From the NCBI GenBank assembly GCA_023544565.1, contig JAMJFS010000015.1:1-41870 (forward strand): a stretch of 41,870 nt of DNA, in the 5' to 3' direction. Of the stretch, positions 17,323-26,510 are shown piece by piece. The translations under genes and the position numbers were made by a program. The notes beneath the pieces were generated by a model. The model was given only the letters and a program-made list of their open reading frames with translations, made no database searches and had not been told where the DNA came from. Origin of the DNA: Methanosarcinaceae archaeon. Its GTDB lineage: Archaea; Halobacteriota; Methanosarcinia; Methanosarcinales; Methanosarcinaceae. The stretch's first letter is position 1, and every line of letters begins with the position of its first letter.

Positions 17323-17669
17323 TAATGATGTTCGCTTTTCGGTTCGTTCTCTTTCCGAACTTGTGCCTCAGTGCATCCTTCAAGACATCTTTTACAAAGG
17401 TTTGCCACATCAGGTTCAACACCTTTCCAAAGGGATGGGAACTCAACATCCACAGAGTAGAGTTCGGTTTTTTTACCACAAAGATCACATTTGCCATTCG
17501 AACTGCTTAGTGAGGATGTGTTCCCACTGACCTCATTAGCACTCTCAAGACATTTGTCACATAAGCCTACCCATGTACCTTTTGGGAATGCAGAAGCAAA
17601 CCTTGGCATTACGACTTTTACCGGATTAAGGGTCGGAAGAGATACACTACATAGATCACAATCTGCCAT
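17322..17669 (-). CDS. fpoO: F420H2 dehydrogenase subunit FpoO
   Basis: A 115-residue Cys-rich protein with paired motifs C4-x2-C7, C37-x2-C40, C61-x2-C64 and C92-x2-C95 plus Cys99. FpoO is the subunit found in methanosarcinal Fpo complexes but not in bacterial complex I. It is thought to carry an iron-sulfur centre, although a zinc-binding role would also fit the pattern. Two similar halves (CDLCS...LCDKCLE and CDLCG...LCKRCLE) suggest an internal duplication. It is the last gene of the operon, 15 bp after fpoN, and is followed at once by a terminator. Confidence 0.9.
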   Translation of the reverse strand: MADCDLCSVSLPTLNPVKVVMPRFASAFPKGTWVGLCDKCLESANEVSGNTSSLSSSNGKCDLCGKKTELYSVDVEFPSLWKGVEPDVANLCKRCLEGCTEAQVRKENEPKSEHH

Positions 17670-17684
17670 ATTTTATCAACTCCA

Positions 17685-19130
17685 TTAGACCATAAGCACT
17701 TTTGCTGCTTCCATTGCCCAGTACACGAATGGCTCTGGCCATATTCCGATTATCAATACTCCTGCAAGTGCAAGAATTATTGCAACTGCATATGGTTTTG
17801 GCTCAGATATTTTGCCACCACTTGCCGGCAAGAAGTACATGTACTTTACAATACGGGCATAGTAGTACAGTGAAAGCGCACTGTTCAATATCGCTATTAC
17901 AGCAAGCCACACAAGACCTGATTCAATGGTTGATGAGAACAAGATAAACTTGCTCATGTATCCTGCCGTTGGTGGAATACCGGATAGCGCGAATACAAAT
18001 ACCATCATTGCAAATGCTGTTAGCGGCATTCTCTTGGCAAGTCCTTTGAAGTTGTCAAGATGGTCAATATCCTTTGCGTTCTTGTTATCGGATACTACCA
18101 TGTATCCGACCACAGCAACCACAAGGAATGCTCCGGTCTTCATGAATGCATGTGACAACGTGTAGAGGACACCACCTGTAAGTGCCATTGGTGTCATTAC
18201 AGCAAAAGCAATTGCAATGTATCCAGCCTGTGCAACTGATGAATATGCAAGCATTCTCTTAACACTTGTCTGGGATATTGCGACCACATTTCCAAGTGTC
18301 ATGGTAATTACCGCAAGTATTGCAAATGCCGTTTGCCAGTTAGGACTGAGTAATGCAAGAGCGACTACGAATACCCTGAATGCTGCAACGAATCCCATCT
18401 TCTTGGAACCTGCTGCAAGCAGTGCAGAGATCACTGTTGGTGCACCCTGATATGTATCAGGTGCCCACATGTGGAACGGCACAAGTGCCATCTTGAATCC
18501 AAATCCTGCAATTAGCATAACCACAGCAATTAAACCGATCGGGCTTGATGCAAGAGCACCTGCATTTTCTGCAATACCGGGTATACTTGTTGTACCTGTC
18601 ATTCCATAGACAAATGAGATACCGAACAACATCAGTGCAGATGAAAGTGAACCAATGATGAAGTATTTCAGTGCTGCTTCCATTGATTTAGGATTATTTT
18701 TCTCAAATCCTGCAAGAGCGTATGTTGAAAGACTTGCAAGTTCAAATCCTACAAATAATGTTATAAGATCATTTGCAGATGCAACCACCATCATACCGAT
18801 CGTGGAAAACAACAACAGTGTGAAGAACTCATCAGCGTTTTTGTTTCCTTCAGTATATTTGATCGATGCAATGGTCACAAGCAAAGATACTGAAATGAAC
18901 ACGATCTTGAAGAACTGTGACAATGCATCGATCGTCATTGTTCCATAGAACAGTGTTTCATTCACAGTAAGACCACCGATGGTCAAACAAAGTGCGGCAA
19001 AAAGGCCGACACCCGCAACATAACCAAGTATGTTCTTATTGTTTGGACCAAAGAATAGTCCGGCAAGCATTATTGCCAATGCGACTAATGTCAATACCAG
19101 TTCAGGTGCCAGTAACATATAATTTGCCAT
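17685..19130 (-). CDS. fpoN: F420H2 dehydrogenase subunit FpoN (NuoN-like)
   Basis: A 481-residue antiporter-like membrane subunit homologous to NuoN of complex I, with about 14 hydrophobic helices. The family signature lies around LALFVGFELASLSTYALAGF (about 120-140, conserved Glu), KMALVPFHMWAPDTYQGAPT (conserved Lys, about 220-240) and KRMLAYSSVAQAGY. It forms one of the three proton-pumping channels that use the energy of electron transfer from F420H2 to methanophenazine. Its start is 3 bp after fpoM, with GGGGTG over the fpoM stop as ribosome binding site. Confidence 0.95.
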   Translation of the reverse strand: MANYMLLAPELVLTLVALAIMLAGLFFGPNNKNILGYVAGVGLFAALCLTIGGLTVNETLFYGTMTIDALSQFFKIVFISVSLLVTIASIKYTEGNKNADEFFTLLLFSTIGMMVVASANDLITLFVGFELASLSTYALAGFEKNNPKSMEAALKYFIIGSLSSALMLFGISFVYGMTGTTSIPGIAENAGALASSPIGLIAVVMLIAGFGFKMALVPFHMWAPDTYQGAPTVISALLAAGSKKMGFVAAFRVFVVALALLSPNWQTAFAILAVITMTLGNVVAISQTSVKRMLAYSSVAQAGYIAIAFAVMTPMALTGGVLYTLSHAFMKTGAFLVVAVVGYMVVSDNKNAKDIDHLDNFKGLAKRMPLTAFAMMVFVFALSGIPPTAGYMSKFILFSSTIESGLVWLAVIAILNSALSLYYYARIVKYMYFLPASGGKISEPKPYAVAIILALAGVLIIGIWPEPFVYWAMEAAKVLMV

Positions 19131-19133
19131 TAT

Positions 19134-20630
19134 TTACACCCCCGCCAGAGCCATAAGGCTCACGATCTGTTCTGCGTTCGTCGTCATCATATCCAATACC
19201 GGACTTGGGTTCAATCCAAAGTATAACACAAGCAGTGCCAGAATACCCATTGAAATTGTTTCGTAGTTGGTGATATCATGGAGATGTCCAAGTTTCTCAT
19301 TCAACACACCAAACATTGACCTCTGCATTGCCCACAGGTGATAACCTGCTGTCACCACGATCCCAAGCAATGCGAGTAACACATATCCTGGAAGTGTGAG
19401 GTACGAGAATGTGAGTACCATGAACTCTGCGACGAATCCACTCAATCCGGGTAGTCCAAGTGATGCCATAAATCCGAACAGCATAAGAACTGTAAGTTTT
19501 GGCATTTTCTGTGCCAGACCACCAAGATCAGCAATGACCCTTGTACCTGCAATGTGCTGAATGGCACCACATGACATGAACAAAAGACATGTGATCAAAC
19601 CATGTGAGAATTGCTGGAACATTGCACCAGACACCGATAATGGCACAAGTGCTGCTGCACCCAGTGTGACATATCCCATGTGGCTGATACTTGAATATGC
19701 AACCATTTTCTTAAGGTCAGTCTGTGCAAGTGCAAGCATTGCGCCGTAGAGGATACTGAGTACTCCAATGAATGCCAAAATTGATATCATCAACTTTGGT
19801 GAACCTGTGAATGGCAACATTGGAAGCATCACCCTGAACAATCCGTATCCACCCATCTTAAGCAGAACTGCTGCAAGCAAAACACTGCCTGCTGTCGGTG
19901 CTTCAACGTGTGCATCCGGCAACCAGGTATGGAATGGCACTGCTGGCATCTTTACGAGGAATCCGAACAGCAATGCAAGGAATATTGAATCCCTGAGAAC
20001 AGTGTTTTCAAGGAACTGGAACTGTTCGAGCAGATATGGAATATCGAAACTCGGAATTCCACTCTGCGCCCATGCTGCGAAATATAATGCAAATATACCG
20101 AGCAGCATCACAAGTGATGCGACGTGTGTATAGATGAAAAACTTAATTGCAGCATAGTCTTTCCTTGGACCCCCCCATATACTTATCAAGAAGTACATCG
20201 GGATAAGAGTCAATTCCCAAAATATGTAGAACAGGAAAAAGTCAAGTGATGTGAATACACCCATAACTCCTGCCTCAAGTGCAAGTATCAAAGCAAAGAA
20301 CTGATTTGGTTGTTTGTCTTCACCCCATGAATAAATGATTGTTGCAGGCACCACTATTGCGGCCAACAACACAAGAGGCAGTGCAATTCCATCAACACCG
20401 ACTTTATACAATATTCCAAGGGAAGGCACCCAATCAAACGACTCTACAAACTGCATAGCAGGAGTCGAACTGTCAAAGTTCATTATCATGTACAAAGCAC
20501 CTACAAGAGGTGCAAGTGAAGATACTAATGCAATTATACGTGTCTGTTCTTTTATTTTCGAAAATAATGTTAGTACTGCTCCAATAAGAGGTACCAATAT
20601 CATGAGTGATACTATAGGCATAGATATCAT
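19134..20630 (-). CDS. fpoM: F420H2 dehydrogenase subunit FpoM (NuoM-like)
   Basis: A 498-residue antiporter-like subunit homologous to NuoM with about 14 helices. Conserved blocks include FYIFWELTLIPMYFLI (essential Glu, about 136-151), VKMPAVPFHTWLPDAHVEAPT (Lys and pore-helix residues, about 225-245), KKMVAYSSISHMGYV and the C-terminal GLSGFVAEF. The role is proton translocation in the membrane arm. Its ATG overlaps the fpoL stop (TAATG) and is preceded by GAGGTG, which favours this start over the in-frame Met at residue 4. Confidence 0.95.
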   Translation of the reverse strand: MISMPIVSLMILVPLIGAVLTLFSKIKEQTRIIALVSSLAPLVGALYMIMNFDSSTPAMQFVESFDWVPSLGILYKVGVDGIALPLVLLAAIVVPATIIYSWGEDKQPNQFFALILALEAGVMGVFTSLDFFLFYIFWELTLIPMYFLISIWGGPRKDYAAIKFFIYTHVASLVMLLGIFALYFAAWAQSGIPSFDIPYLLEQFQFLENTVLRDSIFLALLFGFLVKMPAVPFHTWLPDAHVEAPTAGSVLLAAVLLKMGGYGLFRVMLPMLPFTGSPKLMISILAFIGVLSILYGAMLALAQTDLKKMVAYSSISHMGYVTLGAAALVPLSVSGAMFQQFSHGLITCLLFMSCGAIQHIAGTRVIADLGGLAQKMPKLTVLMLFGFMASLGLPGLSGFVAEFMVLTFSYLTLPGYVLLALLGIVVTAGYHLWAMQRSMFGVLNEKLGHLHDITNYETISMGILALLVLYFGLNPSPVLDMMTTNAEQIVSLMALAGV

Positions 20631-22642
20631 TATTGCACCTCCACGATCAATTTAAGCAGTATTATCAGAAGTCCAACTCCCGCTATTACTGCTGTTGCAT
20701 AACTCTGGACAACACCGGTCTGAACTTTTCTGATGGTTTCTCCAATTGCAATAGTACCATCACTGATACCATCGATAATTCCATCAATGATCTTACGATC
20801 AATGAATTCACCAATAAGAGATAATCCGTATGTTATCTTAAGTGCGATCAGTTCAATGAATATCTGATGTTGGTAGTATCTGTTGTACAAGAGTTTGTAC
20901 ACAGGATTATTTCTTGAAACGATCGTGCTCATATCTACGACTTTCTTGTAGTATATTAAGTACGAGATCACAAGACCTGCAACACCTACGATGACCGGTA
21001 ACCACAGGATAAAGAGTGGTTCATGACCTGGATTGTGAACAAGATCGTAATTTCCCAACTCCGCCAGATGTTCTATATTGACATGAACAAAGCTATTCTC
21101 AAATGTTACTTCAAGGAAATGATAGAACTTTGTTTGGGTAAGAACACCGAAGATCAGTGCAAACACTGCAAGAATGCTCAATGGAACTGTCATGACGCTT
21201 GGAGATTCATGACCACCGTAATTAGTACGTGGTTTTCCTGTAAAGGTCATGAACAACAATCGGAATATGTATGTTGATGTCAGCAGTGCTGCAACAATTC
21301 CGAATATGTATGGAATATAGTTGCCTGTGTGCTCTGCAAACAGATACGTTGTCTCGATAATTGCATCCTTACTAAAGAATCCACTTGTACCGATTGAGGT
21401 GCCAGGAATTCCAAATCCGGCAAGTGCAAGTGATGCTACCAGCATTGTAATGAAAGTAATTGGCATTATTTTACCAACTCCTCCCATCTGCCTCATATCC
21501 TGTGTACCGACCGAGTGAATAACACTGCCTGCGCATAGGAAAAGAAGTGCTTTGAAGAATGCGTGGTTGATAAGATGGAACATTGAAACACCAACTGCTT
21601 CCATTCCAACTACTGCACCCATTCCAAGACCAAGCATCATGTAACCTAACTGACTGATCGTTGAAAATGCAAGCACTCGTTTGATATCGTTCATTACAAT
21701 ACCCATTGTTGATGCGAACAGTGCTGTAAATCCTCCAACATAAGCGACCACGATCAGTGCATCCGGTGCTCCCATGAACATCGGGAATGTTCTTGCAACC
21801 AGATATACACCAGCAGTAACCATTGTTGCTGCATGGATAAGTGCTGAAACGGTTGTTGGACCTTCCATTGCATCGGGTAACCACACATGTAGAGGGAACT
21901 GACCTGATTTACCAACTGCACCACCGAAGAAGAGCAGTGTGATAATAGTCAACTGGCTCACTTCGAAGCCAAGGATGGTTGTGTGCATTGCTGAAAGTTG
22001 CGGAATAAGGTTAAACATCTCACTGAACTGGAGTACATATACGCCTTCAGGGAGGTTTCCATTATATATTTTAAAGATACCTGAGAATAAGACTATGATC
22101 CCAGTAAGGAACATAACATCTCCTACACGGGTTGTCAGGAACGCTTTCTTTGCAGCCGCTGCTGCAGAAGGTTTTTGGTACCAGAATCCGATCAACAGAT
22201 AGGAACACAATCCTACAAGTTCCCAGCAAATGAACAACTGCAGGATGTTATCTGAAAGAATTACACCAAGCATTGCCGCAGTGAATAATGCTGTTTCTGC
22301 AAAATATCTTGCTTTACCTGGGTCGTGTGACATGTATCCAAGAGCATAGATATGGATCAATAGACTCACGAATGTGACCATTGAAAGCATAACTGCTGCT
22401 AGTGGATCGATCAATATACCAAGGTTAAGTATTGCGAACCAATGGATCGATTGATGTACCACTTCTTCAGGATTCTGTAATAGGTTGATCGTTATCAGTA
22501 TCGATATGATACATGATAGGGCAATTGCTCCTATTGGTATCAATGCACCGCCGGAATACATCTTCTTTCCGAAGAAGAATGTAACCACAAAGGCAAGTGC
22601 AGGCAAAAGTGGTATTAAAAATGCAAAATCTTCTATTGCCAT
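20630..22642 (-). CDS. fpoL: F420H2 dehydrogenase subunit FpoL (NuoL-like)
   Basis: A 670-residue antiporter-like subunit, the largest of the complex, homologous to NuoL with about 16 helices. It has FICWELVGLCSYLLIGFWY (essential Glu), KSGQFPLHVWLPDAMEGPT and SALIHAATMV. The C-terminal 100 residues contain an amphipathic stretch and a last helix, matching the lateral helix that in complex I braces the pump modules. A longer frame begins with GTG at 22651, but the ATG at 22642 has GAGGTGG five bases upstream and is chosen here. It overlaps the region of the fpoK stop. Confidence 0.95.
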   Translation of the reverse strand: MAIEDFAFLIPLLPALAFVVTFFFGKKMYSGGALIPIGAIALSCIISILITINLLQNPEEVVHQSIHWFAILNLGILIDPLAAVMLSMVTFVSLLIHIYALGYMSHDPGKARYFAETALFTAAMLGVILSDNILQLFICWELVGLCSYLLIGFWYQKPSAAAAAKKAFLTTRVGDVMFLTGIIVLFSGIFKIYNGNLPEGVYVLQFSEMFNLIPQLSAMHTTILGFEVSQLTIITLLFFGGAVGKSGQFPLHVWLPDAMEGPTTVSALIHAATMVTAGVYLVARTFPMFMGAPDALIVVAYVGGFTALFASTMGIVMNDIKRVLAFSTISQLGYMMLGLGMGAVVGMEAVGVSMFHLINHAFFKALLFLCAGSVIHSVGTQDMRQMGGVGKIMPITFITMLVASLALAGFGIPGTSIGTSGFFSKDAIIETTYLFAEHTGNYIPYIFGIVAALLTSTYIFRLLFMTFTGKPRTNYGGHESPSVMTVPLSILAVFALIFGVLTQTKFYHFLEVTFENSFVHVNIEHLAELGNYDLVHNPGHEPLFILWLPVIVGVAGLVISYLIYYKKVVDMSTIVSRNNPVYKLLYNRYYQHQIFIELIALKITYGLSLIGEFIDRKIIDGIIDGISDGTIAIGETIRKVQTGVVQSYATAVIAGVGLLIILLKLIVEVQ

Positions 22643-22644
22643 TT

Positions 22645-22947
22645 TTACCACCTCAACAGATTAATATTGTCAACATCGATCATATCTCGCATCCTGTATA
22701 TGGATAAGAGTATCGCAAATCCAATTGCTGCCTCGGCTGCTGCCAATGCAATTGAAAATAATGTAAATACTTGTCCACTCATGTCATTATTATGACTGGA
22801 AAATGCCACAAGGTTGATGTTTGCAGCATTCAACATAAGTTCAACACTCATGAGAAGCCGAACACCGTTTCGCTGTGTCATTATTCCATAAAGTCCAATT
22901 GTGAAGACAATTGTTGATAAGATCAAGTAATATGTAAGAGGGATCAT
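22645..22947 (-). CDS. fpoK: F420H2 dehydrogenase subunit FpoK (NuoK-like)
   Basis: A 100-residue protein with three membrane helices, homologous to NuoK. The [18 protein letters not shown] block (about 33-50) carries the conserved membrane Glu of helix 2, and a second acidic residue is in [11 protein letters not shown] (about 68-78). These residues form part of the proton pathway next to FpoJ. Its ATG overlaps the stop of the fpoJ C-terminal gene by 4 nt and follows a GGTGAGGTGG ribosome binding site. Confidence 0.95.
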   Translation of the reverse strand: MIPLTYYLILSTIVFTIGLYGIMTQRNGVRLLMSVELMLNAANINLVAFSSHNNDMSGQVFTLFSIALAAAEAAIGFAILLSIYRMRDMIDVDNINLLRW

Positions 22948-23192
22948 TGTTCCACCTCACCTTTTGCTATATAGATGGCACCGATCAGTGCACCCAATAG
23001 TACTATTGATAGTACTTCGAATGGAATTACGAATTGTGTGAAAACAAGCACACCTATCGCTTCAATATTACTCTGATCGTCAACGTTTTGAGGCAATTCA
23101 TCTACTACGGCCCACGAGGTACCAACAACAGCCAATGCGACTACTGCAAAAAACAGTAATGCAACTGTTGCATTTATTGATTTATTCAACAT
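22944..23192 (-). CDS. fpoJ: F420H2 dehydrogenase subunit FpoJ, C-terminal half
   Basis: An 82-residue protein with two helices corresponding to the C-terminal half of NuoJ ([26 protein letters not shown]). In bacteria NuoJ is a single protein with five helices. Here it is coded by two overlapping genes, as also known from Methanosarcina. The ATG at 23192 is chosen because AGGTGA lies five bases upstream, in preference to the GTG at 23201. It overlaps the end of the N-terminal half by 11 nt in another frame. Confidence 0.9.
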   Translation of the reverse strand: MLNKSINATVALLFFAVVALAVVGTSWAVVDELPQNVDDQSNIEAIGVLVFTQFVIPFEVLSIVLLGALIGAIYIAKGEVEQ

Positions 23193-23454
23193 CAGAATCA
23201 CCTTTTAATTCTTGTGTAGTTAGCATAACAGCAAACAGGATCAGTACACCGATTCCACCAACGTATACAAGTATCTGCACAATTCCTATGAATTGAGCAT
23301 TTAACAAAACATATACACCTGCCACACTAACCAGTGTAGCAACAAGTGAAAGTGCAGCCCGAACAATATCTCTTGCTGTAACTACAAGAATCGAAAATCC
23401 AATTGTAAGTATTGATATCAATACAAATACAATAAATTCTAAAATACCCACCAT
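23182..23454 (-). CDS. fpoJ: F420H2 dehydrogenase subunit FpoJ, N-terminal half
   Basis: A 90-residue protein with three helices matching the N-terminal half of NuoJ. It contains RAALSLVATLVSVAGVYVLL and IVQILVYVGGIGVLILF, the helix-3 region with the pi-bulge and conserved Tyr (about 62-66) that in complex I links quinone chemistry to proton pumping. Its ATG overlaps the fpoI stop (TAATG). The second half of NuoJ is supplied by the next gene. Confidence 0.9.
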   Translation of the reverse strand: MVGILEFIVFVLISILTIGFSILVVTARDIVRAALSLVATLVSVAGVYVLLNAQFIGIVQILVYVGGIGVLILFAVMLTTQELKGDSDVE

Positions 23455-23840
23455 TATTTCTCACCTTCCTTTTTCAGTGGCACCTCACGCGCTAACATCG
23501 AAGGCGTGAACAATAATTTATGATGATCCCACTTCACAAGTTCTCCCGTGTAAACTTTTGTACTTGACAATGCTTCCTGTGGACACTGGTCAATACATAG
23601 TCCACAGAACATACAATGACCAACATCGAGTGATGGGAACCATCTTCCATCCTTCACGATCTTGATCGCATTGTTTGGACAAGTGTTTGCGCAAATTCCG
23701 CATCCAATGCATTTGCTCTTGTCAAGTTTCTGCAAACCCCTGAATCTATCTGGCAGATTACTGGGTACTTCCGGATACAAACGAGTGACACTTGGCGTGT
23801 ACACGGTTTTTATTGCTCTTATGAAATTTTTAACTACCAT
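23454..23840 (-). CDS. fpoI: F420H2 dehydrogenase subunit FpoI (NuoI-like)
   Basis: A 128-residue ferredoxin-like subunit with two [4Fe-4S] motifs, C44-x2-C47-x2-C50-x3-C54 and C76-x2-C79-x2-C82-x3-C86. These carry electrons towards FpoB, as NuoI does in complex I. The reading frame is open to an earlier Met at 23873 inside fpoH. The ATG at 23840 is preferred because GGAG lies 8 nt upstream and it begins just after the fpoH stop. The N-terminal 35 residues form the amphipathic helix region that contacts the membrane arm. Confidence 0.95.
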   Translation of the reverse strand: MVVKNFIRAIKTVYTPSVTRLYPEVPSNLPDRFRGLQKLDKSKCIGCGICANTCPNNAIKIVKDGRWFPSLDVGHCMFCGLCIDQCPQEALSSTKVYTGELVKWDHHKLLFTPSMLAREVPLKKEGEK

Positions 23841-23844
23841 AAAA

Positions 23845-24879
23845 TCACGCTCCAAAGAACAAACCAAGTGCAACTGCCCATAACAGGTTCAACACCGATA
23901 GTGGGAAAAGCACTTTCCAGCCAAGATCAACAACCTGATCGATCCTGAAACGAGGTAATGCCCATCTGATCATAATGATTGTCATAACAACCACTACAAC
24001 TTTTGCAATGAACCAATAAATTGGTGCAAACATTCCAATCACATAAATATCGGTTATGAACTTGGGTAAATTCCAGCCACCGAAATATAACAATACCATC
24101 AAACATGAACCAAGAATCATGTGGATATATTCCGCAAACAATCCAAGACCCCATCGCATTCCAGTATATTCTGTACCCCATCCTGCAACCAATTCTTCTT
24201 CGGCTTCATTCTGATCAAAAGGAAGTCTTCCCATATCAGCAAGAATTGATATGAAAAATACTGCAAAACCGATTGGTTGCACAAATATAAACCACAATGG
24301 GCTTTGTGCCTGTGCAATCTCTACAATATTAAGCGACTGCACCATAACTGCAATACCGATAATGGAAATACCAAGTGGCACTTCATAACCAATCATACGT
24401 GCTATATTCCTAAAAGCAGCAAGCATCGAATATTTGTTGTTCGAGCCATATGCTGCCATAAAAATACCAAGAACTGATAATGCCGACACCGCTTCAAGGT
24501 ACAGCACACTGATATCGAATTCTGTTGCAGCAATTGGATATGAATTGTCCCCAATAACGATTGCACCAAATGGAATTGCAACGATCATCATGAATGCAGA
24601 CCCCAATATCACTATAGGAGCCATAACAAATAACAATTTATCTGCCTTTGCAGGAATAAGATCCTCTTTTGTGAACAACTTTATTGCATCTGCGATAAGT
24701 TGCAACAATCCGAATCGTCCACCGACACGGTTTGGACCTATCCTTGACTGGATATCCGCTCCAAACTTACGTTCAAGCCAGACCGTGATCACTGCACTAA
24801 AGAATATAATGCCGATCAGAGCCAGTCCCAGTATACCTCTGACCCATGGATTGAATAAGAACTCTACTATGCTCATCAT
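23845..24879 (-). CDS. fpoH: F420H2 dehydrogenase subunit FpoH (NuoH-like)
   Basis: A 344-residue membrane subunit with about eight helices, homologous to NuoH, the subunit that forms the quinone (here methanophenazine) entry site. Signatures are WLERKFGADIQSRIGPNRVG (about 30-50), the loop FDQNEAEEELVAGW with its cluster of conserved acids, and ALPRFRIDQVVDLGWK near the C-terminus. An upstream in-frame start lies inside fpoD. The tandem ATGs at 24879 and 24876 follow GGTGAGG that overlaps the fpoD stop, and 24879 has the better spacing. Confidence 0.95.
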   Translation of the reverse strand: MMSIVEFLFNPWVRGILGLALIGIIFFSAVITVWLERKFGADIQSRIGPNRVGGRFGLLQLIADAIKLFTKEDLIPAKADKLLFVMAPIVILGSAFMMIVAIPFGAIVIGDNSYPIAATEFDISVLYLEAVSALSVLGIFMAAYGSNNKYSMLAAFRNIARMIGYEVPLGISIIGIAVMVQSLNIVEIAQAQSPLWFIFVQPIGFAVFFISILADMGRLPFDQNEAEEELVAGWGTEYTGMRWGLGLFAEYIHMILGSCLMVLLYFGGWNLPKFITDIYVIGMFAPIYWFIAKVVVVVMTIIMIRWALPRFRIDQVVDLGWKVLFPLSVLNLLWAVALGLFFGA

Positions 24880-24889
24880 CTTATATACC

Positions 24890-26014
24890 TCACCTGTCTG
24901 CCTCGCTTGTACATCCATCCATACTTGCCGCAATTGCAGCCACATCCGCAACATAAGTTCCTTTAATGAGTGGTGGTAACGCTTGCATAGTTGGGAAAAC
25001 AGGTCCTCTGATCTTTACTCGGTATGGTTTATCAGAACCATCTGATATCATATACATACCCATCTCTCCTCTCGGATCTTCGACACGACAGAACACTTCA
25101 CCAGCAGGCACTCTCATCACAGGAGTTCTGCGACCATATGGTGTGCCTACAGGGAATAAAGGTCCTTGTGGTATTTGATCAAATGCCTGTTCAATGATAT
25201 ATATACTTTCGCGGATTTCGTCCAGACGAACCTTGATCCTTGCAAATATATCACCTTCTTTCTCAGTACAAACCTTGAAATCAAGGTCATTGTAAACCAG
25301 ATAAGGTTCATTTTTACGAATGTCAAAAGCTACACCTGCAGCCCTTAATGGAGGTCCTGATACACCAAGATCACTTGCAATTTTTGCAGTAAGGACACCT
25401 ACACCCACTGTACGTTGCAGGTATATTTTGTCGGTGTTGTAAAGATCTTCATGTTCATCGAGTTTTTTCTTAATTTCGTTTAAAACCGACATGGCTCTCT
25501 CTGCAAAATCTTCAGGTAGATCTTCACGAACTCCTCCGAATCGCAAATAAGAATGGGTTATACGTGAACCTGTCACCATATCGATCAATGAGAGAACTTC
25601 CTCTCTTTCTCGGATCATATACAAGAACATTGTAACAAAACCAAGATCCGTAGAAAATTCCCCAATACCCAACAAGTGACTTTGAATACGTGAAAGTTCT
25701 TCCATTATCACTCTGATATACTGAGCTCTCTGCGGCGGTTCAATTCCCACAAGCTTCTCTACACAGTTACAAAATACTTCGTTATTTGTCAGTGCAGCAA
25801 GATAACATATCCTGTCAGTTATTGTGATACCCTGAAAATAGGTCTTGTTTTCAAGTATTTTTTCTATTCCTTTGTGAATGTACCCCATCTCAAGTTCAGC
25901 ATCAACAACAGTTTCTCCCCTAAGTTTAAGATCCAAAAGATATGGTCCCGGTTGGATTGCATGCTGAGGTCCAAGATGCAGTAGCATTTCTGATGGTGCA
26001 ATAGTTTGTTCCAT
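24890..26014 (-). CDS. fpoD: F420H2 dehydrogenase subunit FpoD (NuoD-like)
   Basis: A 374-residue peripheral subunit homologous to NuoD and to the large subunit of group 4 hydrogenases. It lines the methanophenazine-reducing cavity together with FpoB. Conserved blocks include HLGPQHAIQPGPY, EMGYIHKGIEKI, the DRICYLAALTNN segment, GVREDLPE and the C-terminal DPRGEMGMYMISDGSDKPYR...PLIKGTYVADVAAIAASMD. The hydrogenase Ni ligands are absent, as expected. The ATG at 26014 has GGTGAT at ideal spacing and is preferred to the GTG three codons earlier. Confidence 0.95.
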   Translation of the reverse strand: MEQTIAPSEMLLHLGPQHAIQPGPYLLDLKLRGETVVDAELEMGYIHKGIEKILENKTYFQGITITDRICYLAALTNNEVFCNCVEKLVGIEPPQRAQYIRVIMEELSRIQSHLLGIGEFSTDLGFVTMFLYMIREREEVLSLIDMVTGSRITHSYLRFGGVREDLPEDFAERAMSVLNEIKKKLDEHEDLYNTDKIYLQRTVGVGVLTAKIASDLGVSGPPLRAAGVAFDIRKNEPYLVYNDLDFKVCTEKEGDIFARIKVRLDEIRESIYIIEQAFDQIPQGPLFPVGTPYGRRTPVMRVPAGEVFCRVEDPRGEMGMYMISDGSDKPYRVKIRGPVFPTMQALPPLIKGTYVADVAAIAASMDGCTSEADR

Positions 26015-26023
26015 TATTATCAC

Positions 26024-26500
26024 CTACACTAAATTTTTGGCAGTCTTGTTGGGGAACCCTTCGTAATCCTTTCGAAGAGGCCAATCACCAAGCATATCTT
26101 CCGGTAGAAGAAGTGGTTTCAGATCCGGATGGTTTATGTATTTAACACCATACAGTTCGTATGTTTCCCGTTCATACCAATTGGCATTCCAGTAGAGTGA
26201 AACAATTGATTCGATCTCAGGTGTATCCCGATTAAGTTTTGCTTTCAGCGTAAGAACAACCGGATGGCTGTAAGATGCAATGTGGTAGACGACTTCTATT
26301 TCATTTCTGTCCGGATAATCCACACCACATTCGCATGATAAGTGATCGAATTCAAAAGTTTCAAGTAAGTGCTTGCATACATTGACAATTGCGTCTTTGT
26401 CCACGTATGATGATATTCTTATGTTAGATTCAACACTGGGTTCCAAAATTTCATTCGGAAACTTCTCAGTCAATGATTTAATAATATTATTGGCATCCAT
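26024..26500 (-). CDS. fpoC: F420H2 dehydrogenase subunit FpoC (NuoC-like)
   Basis: A 158-residue peripheral subunit homologous to NuoC, the 30-kDa scaffold protein of complex I. The family block NWYERETYELYGVKYINHPDLKPLLLP with DWPLRKDYEG is near the C-terminus. The frame is open to an earlier Met inside fpoB. The ATG at 26500 (MDANNII) follows GAGGTG at 6 nt spacing, and the ribosome binding site overlaps the end of fpoB, so this start is chosen. It has no cofactor motif and connects FpoD and FpoB to the rest of the complex. Confidence 0.95.
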   Translation of the reverse strand: MDANNIIKSLTEKFPNEILEPSVESNIRISSYVDKDAIVNVCKHLLETFEFDHLSCECGVDYPDRNEIEVVYHIASYSHPVVLTLKAKLNRDTPEIESIVSLYWNANWYERETYELYGVKYINHPDLKPLLLPEDMLGDWPLRKDYEGFPNKTAKNLV

Positions 26501-26510
26501 TGTACACACC

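Noticed and set aside
21471-21884. 137-residue frame inside fpoL
   Set aside because: It is an alternate-frame shadow rich in Arg, Cys and Asn, inside a conserved membrane protein gene.
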